A stretch of 64,000 nucleotides of DNA. Origin: Bryopsis sp. KO-2023 (Eukaryota; Chlorophyta; Ulvophyceae; Bryopsidales; Bryopsidaceae). The DNA lies in assembly GCA_030272585.1 (NCBI GenBank), contig BSYQ01000004.1, forward strand, positions 2,232,001-2,296,000. The letters run 5' to 3'. Shown one piece after another: positions 22,901-32,024 of this stretch. How positions within the stretch are numbered: the stretch's first letter is position 1; each line of letters starts with the position of its first letter. The notes under the pieces were generated by a model. It was not told the origin of the DNA and ran no database searches. It saw only the letters and a program-made list of their open reading frames with translations. The position numbers and the translations under genes were made by a program.

Positions 22901-25900
22901 TTAGCCATCAAGGACATTTCTGACAGCATCATCGATGGCATCTGCCAGATACTCGACGGAGCTTGCTGACACTCCGGCCATGGAGATCCTCCCACTGCTG
23001 GGCAGATAGACATGCCATTTCGAGATGAGGTGTTCGGCTTGAGTCTTGGTCAAGCCGATGTAAGCAAACATCCCGATTTGGTTCACGATGCATTCCCAGT
23101 CTCCTGGGGTGTTTCGTTTCACGATGGCAGAGTGCAGAAGTTCTCTAACTTTTCGGATCCTGTCCACCATGCCCTTCACCTCAACCTGTTACAAGAAAAC
23201 AGAGACCGTGAATCTGCCACCGAGTTATCAAGTTACTGCTCTCTGTCTATCCATGAAGCCACCAGTTTTTTGCAGGAAAACGAACAATAAACGAAAGACA
23301 GGCGGCACTCCATTCTTTCGATACCCCAAACTTGACGGAAAAGCAGCTTGTCATCCCCTAAATCTATATCTCCTTCGCCCAAAGAAATCAGCAAAGAAAG
23401 TTAGCAAAAAAGGGTGGATCCCAGGGGTGCTCTTTTCCAAGCCCACAGTCTGTCTGTGCTCGAAAACCAACGAAATGGATAACAATGAGGCTCACTTTCC
23501 ATTCATCGGTGAGAGAGGGGTCCTCCAGAATGGCCACAGCAATATCCGAACCATGACTCGCAGGGATGGCATAACTTGTCATGATCAGATTGCTGAATTG
23601 GCTGCCGATACACCGTGCCTGTTCTGGAGTCTGACATACCGCCGACAGGGAGCCGCATCTCTCACCGTACAAGCCCATGTTCTTGGAGTAGCTCTGGGCA
23701 ACGATCATGTCCATCCCTGCTTGCTCGAACAGCCTCAATGGATATGCATCGGCGTCTAAATCCCCAGATCCAAACCCCTGGAAATAAGAATCGAGCCCAC
23801 TGATTGAATCCAGCAAGAAAGCGATGGGGGGCAAGGCCATCCACTCTCCCCACTTCAATTTACGCAACTGTGCATCCTGTTTTCAACAACTGTGTGGCAG
23901 TCCCCCACATATCTTATATATGGCCAGTTCGCATCGACACAATCTATAAGAATGGACAGGCACCATACACGTTCGAAAAGAGATTTCCAGGCAACATGAA
24001 TCGACCAGGATGACTCAGCTTGGCCCACCTGATAGGCGATGTCAAAAAATGGCAGAAGCCGGCGAGATTGGATGACCTCCAGAATCTGCTGCCATTGTTT
24101 TTGGGTGGGGTCAACTCCGGTGGGATTGTGACAGCAAACTTGCAAAACCACTGCAGCTCCTGGCTGTGCATTTTGCAAATCTTCCAAAAGACCCTATTTA
24201 TGTCAAGCCTTACTATCAAGGGGTTTGGGCATCAATCACACCCCTCAGATTTGCTCGATTTCCCCAAATTTTTTTTTTTTTTTTTGTTGTTTTGTTTTTT
24301 GGAGGGGGGGACTCCTGTATGGTTTTTTCAATCCTTAAATTTTGCTCTTGTTTTCTGTTTTTGATTTGTGCTAGGCCGATGTAGAAAAAAAATCACAAGC
24401 TGAGATAATTCAACAATAATTGTAATAATAAAACAAATTACGTGCTAAATTCGTTCCAGAAAAAAAAATGATAATGTTCGATTTTTCAACTCATTCCCTG
24501 TTCCTTTGTTGCACATTTTCCATTATCCTTCAAACACTTGCATCGCATCATACCCCCCTCCCCCCCCCCAAAAAAAAGAGAGAAGAAAAGTGGGGGAAAA
24601 ACACCTCGAAACAAAGTTGAATAAATGCATGGATACTTGTCGTACTATATTTCTGAGGGTGTGCATGCCTCACCTCGATATCCAAGCCCTTTTTCTTGTA
24701 TTCAAAATATCTCAGTTTCCGAACGCAGAAACCTGACGCAGGGAAAATCAACAAATAGTTGCTCCAGGGAGGATCCGAAACGTACATGATGTCGCTCCGT
24801 TGATGGGCTTTCAGAAAATCAGCTCCCACCTGCAACAATACATTATCAAATTGAACTCACACCCTTCAAATCCAGTGTGATAAGAATCCTCCATCGCATA
24901 AGATGGACCGTCGAAACCCAGGTGGATCCTTCTATTAAAAATAAATAAAATTGCTGATCTTTCTTCCCCCCCTTACATAATCACTGTCCAAATTTCTGAC
25001 GCAACTTTTCTTCCTAACCTACCTCAAAACCCACCTATAACTCGAGTTTTTTTTTTTCAACCCTTCTTTTTTTTACCAAAGAGGAAGCAACCTATCCACC
25101 ACTCGATCTACACAAAAAAAAACAACCACACACACGAAAAGAAAAAAAATATATATGTTTAAGGGCAGGCAACAGCTCACCCTCAGAGCCCCTGATCCAG
25201 CAATGGTTTGATGTGTAACTATAGAACCATCCTTGGCACGAGGACAATCTCCGAATAACAGCTTGCGAGTTTCCTCACGAAATTTGACAGTGCCTGGAAC
25301 TGGCGCATAATCCTGAGGAGCCCCAAAACAAAGAAAATGAACATTGACTCACAAACGGTAGAGGTTGGGGGTAAGGGATGGGCTGCTGAAACTGAAACGA
25401 CCATATTCTTTGAAAACGCTGATTCTTCGATATCAATGATGTAGAGTAAGATTGACAAACGGCCTGTGAGCTGCCAAACCTTGGTTAGAGCCTTGGTGTC
25501 GGAAAATTTTTTCTCCACTTTTCGAACGACATCCAAGACATGCGCCTTTCCCTCCTGCAAATTTATTTTTGACAGTGTTATAGTTCGCTCGCTGCCACTT
25601 TGACAAAAAAGCCGCGAGAAACACCGAACGAAATCTCAAAAATTGAGTTGCAAAATGTGCTGTCAGGTCATTGTTTCTCGACAGAGGAAACCCTCAATTT
25701 TCATTAAAAAAGAAGGTCCAATTCGCTTTGCATGAACCGCATTCCTCACCGCTGTTCGGTAAGCTCCGACACCGAGGTTCATCTTTTGCGGGTGGGGATC
25801 CTTGTGATACTTCCCTGTGATGGTAAATAAGTCATCTTCAGGCACCTGTGGATGGAAAATATAAAAAAATACAAAAAAATCTAAACCAGAAAAGCGACAA

Positions 25901-26370
25901 GTCACTGTCAAAACGGTTGAAAAAAAACAGGACCATCAGCAATTTACCACCATCAATTCGAGTTCATGCTGAATTGAGATTGTCTAGACATTTCGCCTCT
26001 CCACCGACACACTCAGTGTGGTTGACTTGAGGATTAAATTGATCGACACAATTCAAAACTCATGATCCTACATTGCATAACTGGCATGTCACTGATTTTT
26101 TTCACAATCACATCCATCCAAACCCCGACATGCATTCGAGGGGGGAGGGGGGGATTTGGAACAGAGTGATGCCCTGGATGGTAAATGACTTGGGAAACCT
26201 CACTCCACACATGGCGAATCGCGTGAAATTAATAAAAAACACAGATTTTGAGGCCCTGGCCAAGTATGGAATGCTTGAATCGACGTCGTCAGCGGCGCGG
26301 GGCTTACCTCTGGGATGTTCGCCCAGAAGGATGCTTCAGGCAACGTGCTTCCGTTGGTGCCGTCCGCCAT
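22901..26370 (-). CDS. aspartate aminotransferase, cytosolic type (copy 1)
   Basis: Pyridoxal-phosphate enzyme exchanging amino groups between aspartate/oxaloacetate and glutamate/2-oxoglutarate. Exons: 26308-26370, 25750-25845, 25480-25554, 25181-25312, 24674-24829, 24029-about 24185, 23496-23777, 22901-23185, giving about 414 residues, the normal length. Family motifs are in order: NLGVGAYR, the IAGSGALR segment, [10 protein letters not shown], and [12 protein letters not shown] holding the PLP-binding Lys. The N-terminus (MADGTNGS) has no presequence, so it is probably cytosolic. One flaw: the acceptor of the sixth exon is not a clean in-frame AG. Two to four residues expected between GLDIE and DLQNAQ are missing, so a micro-exon or unusual splice is likely. 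A paralog lies at 62806-64000 on the same strand. Confidence 0.92.
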
Positions 26371-26606
26371 AGTGTTTCCTTACTCTTGACGGGTTTGTGA
26401 AACGCTTTCCTGCCTTCATGTCAGGAAATTCCTGTTGTTGCACTGACTAAAAAAACACTGCACGGTCCAGTCGCAATCCGACGAGGCCGACGTAGGCCCC
26501 CTCAGTTTCGCCCGTTTGGCATCGCGTTGTTGCAGTTTCGGACAGAAAATCCAGCTCGCTGCTGACGTCGCTGAGGGATGACCACAAAAGGTGCGAAGCT
26601 TTCAGC

Positions 26607-26636
26607 ACTTTGCCTCTCTGCAAAGAGAGGCAAAGT
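26607..26636. repeat. perfect 12-bp stem hairpin
   Basis: ACTTTGCCTCTC, a 6-nt loop TGCAAA, then GAGAGGCAAAGT, with no mismatch. It lies about 240 bp upstream of the aminotransferase start codon. It is not followed by a T run, and its role is unknown. Confidence 0.7.
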
Positions 26637-27268
26637 TCTTTGGGTTCTCTGCATTTGTAGTCATCGTTCTGCCTGATTCAAAAACAGTGAATAATCATGT
26701 GGGTGCCTCTGTGGCTTAACACATCTTCCAAATGTTGTTTGCCTCACAAACGGCGTTTTCTGAGGAATGTTGAGATTTTTTTGCCTGCTTGTCCGGATCC
26801 TTCTTTCTGCTGCACCCTCTGTCGCTGATATTTCTTGGCGGAAATGACGCCGAAAGAGTGGGCTCGATGGCTCCTGAAGTCGTGATCGAGACAAGGTGGC
26901 GGCGTTTTCGATCGCCCAGCAAGCAATGCCCGCAATTCGACTCGATTCGATCGCTGCTGCTGCTGGCGACCTCTCCCAAAGCCTTCCATCCCTTACTGGT
27001 GGGCATCGCAAAAAAGCGGCCTTTCACTGTAAGAACGTCTCTGGTTGTATCGACAATGGCTGTTACTTCAGGTATTTGGTGGGGAAAAGAAGCATCTCCC
27101 TTGAGGTAGAGTAAGGAATGCCGTTATAGCAGGCAATGGAATAACTGTGTGATCTCTAGAACAAAAACTATTGGTGTTCTCACTGTAAGGCAAAAGCTTT
27201 GTGAATTTAGTTCTGGGAAGTTCAGGGCAGCTTGGTCTACTTTGATGCTCCAGTTACAGGCTTTTTTT

Positions 27269-27320
27269 TGGGGGGTGGGGGGTGGGGGGTGGGGGGTGGG
27301 GAGGTGGGGAGGTGGGGAGG
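27269..27320 (+). repeat. G-quadruplex-forming tract
   Basis: A 52-bp run in which G tracts of four to six are separated by single T or AGGT spacers. At least seven G tracts meet the G4 pattern with very short loops. It lies in intergenic DNA, 430 bp left of repeat A copy 2. Confidence 0.85.
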
Positions 27321-27701
27321 CATTGTGGTGAAGAAGAGTCCTCAGCAATTGCCAGCAGGGAGGAGAAAACGCTTGGAGGGTTGATTTTGTGTTGAAAATA
27401 TCGACCTTGGTGAAGGTGACTGAATTTTGAACTGAAAGGGAAAGTGAAGAAAAAAGATTAGAGGAGTGGGGTTGAAAGATAAAGGAGTGAAGGTGATTGG
27501 AAAAAACTTTAAAAGAGTGAGAAGGGGAGGTTTTAATGAAGCAGAGAGGCTATAGAAGCTAAAGTTTTAGAATGGAATTGATGGGGAAGAAAAAGTGAGA
27601 AGAGAGTTCCCAATGGGTGTTTTGTGATTTTAGGAGCAGGGAGGTGGTGGTTTTTGTGGATTGTGTTTTTTGATAGGACAGGATTTTTTATGGGTTGCAT
27701 C

Positions 27702-28849
27702 AAGCAAAGTCTTCTCTTTACGAATTTTTATTTTTTTATATTACTGTAATACGCAAATCTTTTCGCGCTACCTTATTTTCGCGCGCGGACCAAAGCACGA
27801 AAATAAGGCAGGCGAAAATAAAGCAGGCGCGAAAATAAAGCAGGCGAAAAAAAGCAGGCGCGAAATTAGAGTAGGATAATTGTGGTGGCAAGCGAGTGTG
27901 GTGAGCCGTTCGTTTGGTGGTCTTCAGGCGTGATTGTAGAGCAGTCTCAACCGCAAACGCGCTAGAATCTCTGGTTGGCATTTGGGGTGGTGTTGCAAAC
28001 ATGGCTCGCGTTCGTTCCATCGAGCTGTTCGCTGACGGCAACTCAATGGACTTTGATGGTCTTGAGGCGTGACTGTAGAACCGTTTGAGGCACAGCCCAG
28101 TCTAGGGGCGAATTCGAAACACAGCCACAGAATGTGTGGAAACATATTCCACACTCTGACTTTGAGAGTGTTCTTTTTGACGCCACGCTAAACTTTCACA
28201 TTGCTTTTTGTTTCGCGCCTGCTTTATTTTCGCGCGCGGACCAAAGCGCGAAAATAAGGCAGGCGAAAATAAAGACTAGCGATCCTAAAGCAATCTAAAA
28301 GATTTGCGTATTACAGTATTCGAATAAAGAACAAGCAATGAATGTGATGGAATACAGAACTCTCGTCGCTGCGCAGCGATTCGCTGTCGACGAGGGCTAA
28401 AATTGAATGCTGAATTACGGGGATCAAGATCAAATCGGATGATCGGATGATCCGTGTGCGTCGGGAAATCGCATCATCCCGCATGATCCCGCACGAAACC
28501 AAAAACGTCAGGAGGAAAAAGATAATATATAATTAATGAAGCGACCCGTTCTCACTAATCATGGTCAATCAACTTTCCGATACGTACGCTCGAATCGATC
28601 TCGCCAGGTCCTTGCGTCATGTAGCTCGCTCCTCTTTCTGGGTGTAAAGAGTCGACGGGAGTTCGAACCCGGCAAGTTCTAAGGACCGACCCCCCGAGTA
28701 CCTTGCACTCCCGTTTCGACGGTCATAGTGAGCTCATTGGAAAAAGGCGAGAGGCTATAATCACCGTGAAACCGGTTAGCCGTCAAAAAGTTTCCGAGCG
28801 AATGATCAATAATTGGGGATAGGAAAAGCGGGGTCCATCCAAACGTCTC
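27702..28849 (-). repeat. dispersed repeat A, copy 2, split by a transposon
   Basis: Inverted copy of 7379-7955. Removing the inserted element (27744-28316) and one TA leaves about 573 bp that aligns along its length with copy 1. A segment near 28600-28690 has a tRNA-like look (TAGCTC, then GAGTTCGAACCCGG), and the short complementary pair GGTCCTT/AAGGACC. The T-arm and acceptor spacing do not fit a real tRNA. Confidence 0.8.
27744..28316. mobile_element. MITE with 20-bp perfect terminal inverted repeats and TA target duplication (MITE1)
   Basis: The element begins CTGTAATACGCAAATCTTTT and ends with its exact reverse complement. TA flanks both sides (27742-27743 and 28317-28318). Copy 1 of repeat A reads ATATTATTCGAATA (reverse complement) across the same site, an intact empty site with a single TA. 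This proves insertion with TA duplication, as in Tc1/mariner-type elements. Inside are several copies of GCGAAAATAAAGCAGGCGCG-like modules near both ends. It has no transposase ORF, so it is non-autonomous. Confidence 0.92.
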
Positions 28850-29628
28850 GGCCCTTCGGAGGGGCACCCTTGTGGTGTGGTGGTTCGGACCCACCTCGGG
28901 ATAATTCATGAGTTCGTTTCGTTCTATTTCCGTTGAAGTTTTTTTGAAAAAGCTTTTCTTTCGCGTGTGATATTTTTTCTTGGTTGCGTGGAACGGAATG
29001 TTTTCTTCAAGTGCTTTTTTTCCCTTGTGTTTTCGAGTTTTTTTAGCCTCGTTCGCTCGGTTCAAGCTTTCTAGCGACGTTTGTTATTATCATCCGAGCT
29101 TTCGCCCTCTATCTTTTTTTTTTCCCGCGACCTGGCCGTCCGGATAGTCTGCAAATGGTAATATGGTAATGGTAACGGAGGGGTTCAGAAACGTCGAAAC
29201 AGACGTCGAAACGTCGAGATAAGTTACAGAGGCCTTCTTTCGGGGGTCGACAGGGTGTTGGGCTCCTTGGCCACTTTTAACTCAAGAAAAAAAGGATAAT
29301 GAAAAAGAATCAGAGCCAGAGCTAGAGTGAAAGAGGTGTCCCTTGGAAAATACTCCAGGCAGCAAACCACTTTTCTGTGAGGTGACTAACAAAAAAGAGT
29401 ACTAAGAATTACATTGGAAATGTGTAGCCAGCCCAAAACAATATGCAAGGTGTTAATGAGCCTGATGTCAGAAACCAGGAGCGCAAACAGGAAGTCCACA
29501 GTAAGTGTACACTTTGGATTCTTCAACTTTTTCCATCTTCTCCTTGAGGGCAGCCTGTCTGTCACAACATCCGCCAAAAAGAAAGAAAAAGGGAGGGGGG
29601 GGGGTCAGGAAATTATTTCATCCTCTGC
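28850..29628. other. non-coding spacer between repeat A copy 2 and the hAT element
   Basis: I see no gene. The sequence has T-rich tracts and short runs of GTCGAAAC repeats near 29185-29215. Minus-strand ORFs here are composed of low-complexity Lys-rich codons and are not convincing. Confidence 0.45.
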
Positions 29629-30094
29629 CAGAGATAGGACTTTCCGGTTACGGTACCGTAAACCGTACCGTAACCCCACTCCGGTCACTTACGGTTACGG
29701 TAGTTACGGTCCGGACCGGAGTGGTTTTCGTGCTCGGAACCGGACCACCGTACCACTCCGTACTGCTCCGGTACCGGACCGTACCGACCGTAACCACCGT
29801 ACCAACCGTAAACCGTAAATAGTAACCCCCGCAGGGTCCCGAGAACCCAAAGGAACCCAAGGGGATTCGAACCCACGACCTTACATACTACAGCCTAACG
29901 CTTTAACACTGAACCACACTACTTCACAATGATTTAGGGGCTACCGTAGCTATACCGTACCTGTTCCGTACCGTAAAAACAACATATTACTCCGGTTACG
30001 GTACGGAGTTACGGCCGTAATACGGAACCGTAAACCGACCGTAACCGGACCGGACCGTAGCCGGACCAAAAATTTGGCCCAAGTCCTATCTCTG
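29629..30094. mobile_element. hAT-type MITE with 14-bp TIRs, 8-bp target duplication and a tRNA-like core
   Basis: The ends are CAGAGATAGGACTT and its reverse complement. They are bordered by the direct repeat TCCTCTGC at 29621-29628 and 30095-30102. An 8-bp target duplication together with a CAGRG terminus is diagnostic of the hAT superfamily. The interior is built from permutations of CCGTACCGTAACC-like words. A central segment (about 29850-29930, minus strand) contains GGTTCAGTGTTAAAGCG and GGGTTCGAATCCC, resembling tRNA A and B boxes. There is no transposase, so it is non-autonomous. It sits at the broken 5' edge of the ankyrin pseudogene. Confidence 0.88.
29850..29930 (-). other. tRNA-derived sequence inside the hAT MITE
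   Basis: An exact B-box core (GGTTCGAATCC) and a near A-box (TGGTTCAGTGT) lie at roughly tRNA spacing. I could not form a complete acceptor stem, so it is a relic or SINE-like piece, not a functional tRNA. It may supply an internal RNA polymerase III promoter. Confidence 0.5.
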
Positions 30095-30149
30095 TCCTCT
30101 GCCCACAAATTTGGGGCAAATTTTATTCGAGCTGAAAAAGAAACCACCC

Positions 30150-30960
30150 ATCAACAGGTATCCAGCTTCCAAGTTCTTATCAATGCAGGTACACTCCCAA
30201 TAATTTTTGATGCAAATTGCCTTAATACATCGATGTCTGGTCAATTTCTCCGCGCAAATGTGACAGGTGCTGATGTGAATGGGGCAACCCATGATGCCAG
30301 AGAAACCCCATTGATATTCAGCACTTATCCAGATAACCCAGACCTTGTCAGGCTCTTGCTGAACAACGGGGGTGCTGTGGATCAAACTGATGCCTGGGGG
30401 AGACAGCACTGCATGAAGCTGCTTTGTACGGGAGTGTGCAGTCGGCCCAGGTGTTCCTGGAGGCTGGGGCAAGCATCGATGATTTGGAGAGCACTGGGAG
30501 GAAGCCTGTTGATGTGATCTGTGGATGTGAAGCCTTTGTTCAACAAGCCTTTGATCCAAGTTGGATCGAATCTGGCCCAATGTGTGGAAGGCAGATGTGG
30601 GGATGCAGACAAGCAACGACTGAATGATATCCTCCAGGTTTGCCACTGTGGCTTCGCTCAAATAACACCGGTGTCAAAATGGTACCTGTTTAACTGAAGT
30701 TATGTGTACACTATCTCTAGATGAGGCTCATCAAAAAAAGTATATTGGATCTGTGTCTGGCAAAAATGCTCCCTTGTTTCACATTTCTGGAATTTCCTGC
30801 ACAGGGGTAATCTTCTTCTCCATTTTTTTTTCAAGTTTCAATGTCGAGACCACCATCGTTTCCAGTTTGGAGGCTGGAAAACTGAAAACTTTTCTGACCG
30901 CCCACATTTTCCCCAGCTGCTCCTGGAGAAGTATGTTTTTGGTTTTGTTAGTGTGACAAA
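30150..30960 (+). pseudogene. broken third copy of the ankyrin/TM 3' half
   Basis: The segment matches the 3' exons of the left protease/ankyrin gene in inverted orientation. It includes the phase-1 exon end reading QVLINAG, then ADVNGATHDARETPLIF, the VDVICGCEAF motif and the DEAHQKK...SGKNA end. It is disabled in several ways. The 5' part is gone at the hAT element. A one-base deletion near 30397 shifts frame within the repeat, and an insertion follows GCEAFV near 30540. The tail before the TM region contains stops unless spliced. The protease portion is absent. It travelled with the right hydrolase copy. Confidence 0.85.
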
Positions 30961-32024
30961 TATGGGATGAATAGTAACAAGAATCAGGCACAATACAATT
31001 CTGCACAACAGGGGGGGGGGGGCTTTTTTAATTCCTTCCCTTAAAAGGAGGATGAGAAGTTGCTGTGTGACAAGCAAACATCAAATCACATTGTGTTACA
31101 GGTTTTTTTTCAGGTTTTTTTTTTTTTTTTTTAATTTTAGAGAAGTGAAAAGAGTTCGTTCGTGACTGGGAGTTCGCCGCGTTTTTTTCCAAAGTATGTT
31201 GTGAGGGTTTCTGAATATGGAATAGATTGGAGGAGAGTGTGGTGGAAACTATTTGATTGTTGGTGTCGCTGTTTCCTGTAAGACAGTTTGTTGTTCTCGA
31301 CTCCTTTCTTCACCGCCTTTGCGGAACTCAGGGCTCTAGCCCGACTTATACAAGACTACGCGTCTTTTTACATAGTGAAAATGGGAGGGAGGTTCCAATG
31401 ATAATGGATTGTGTGAATTATAGTAAGAGTGATGTGAGATACTGTCAAGTAATTATAATTACTAATTAGCGAGATGTGTGAGAGAACTGGGACTGCAAAA
31501 AATAACACCAAAGTTCCTTCAAGTATCACAAGCCATAGTTTTGACTTTACAAACTTACAGCAACTACCCAACTGAGTTTTTCCCTTCCACAGATGTCTTG
31601 TATGTGTGTGGGTTCAGGTTTCTTTGGTTGGTTGATGAGCCGAATAAAAAACTTTTTGTCTTGACAACATGATGGTGTCTAGCTTTTTTTTTAATCGCAT
31701 CCAAAATCACAATTATTGCTGGTGGAATCCTGCAAGTCATAGTGTACGTTACGTGTATGGTACGTTACATTTTATTATGCAATCATGTTTGTTTATTTGT
31801 TTGTTTTATTATGCGAAACGGGACGTGCAGCTGCACGCAGTCGAGCGATCTATCCCCGGCTTTAAAGATGTTTCTATGTCGGTGGCACAAAATATATTTG
31901 TTGCCCAGCAGCCTGTTTTGGTTTAGATTGTTATCAGCGCACCACCTCGGTTGGTTTTGCTCTGGCTGCTGGACGAATCAATTTTCACAGCAACAAGGAT
32001 CAAACCCTGTCGGCGGCTGACAGC
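30961..32024. other. upstream region of the right hydrolase (right arm of the inverted duplication)
   Basis: It carries a G13 tract (about 31011-31023), a long T tract (31115-31133) and blocks that match 10500-11300 in reverse. No independent gene is supported. The hydrolase promoter should be near 31700-32020. Confidence 0.5.

Larger units (their letters stand above)
26371..27701. other. aminotransferase upstream region with no supported gene
   Basis: About 1.3 kb. It contains the aminotransferase promoter, the hairpin at 26607-26636 and the G-rich tract at 27269-27320. A plus-strand ATG at 26766 opens a 26-codon peptide that looks like a signal sequence (LLVRILLSAAPSVA). It stops quickly and has no downstream exon I can support. 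From 27360 to 27660 the sequence is purine-rich and non-coding. Confidence 0.5.

Noticed and set aside
26766-26846. Signal-peptide-like ORF divergent from the aminotransferase
   Set aside because: It stops after 26 codons, and I found no phase-compatible donor and downstream exon.
28600-28700. Possible tRNA in repeat A (GGTCCTT ... GAGTTCGAACCCGG ... AAGGACC)
   Set aside because: The T-arm is not followed directly by the acceptor strand, the anticodon stem gives an eight-base loop, and the second copy at 7555-7650 is no better. Kept only as a tRNA-like patch.
29640-30070. Overlapping ORFs rich in Thr, Val and Arg on both strands
   Set aside because: They arise from the CCGTACCG-type word repeats of the hAT MITE and have no protein character.
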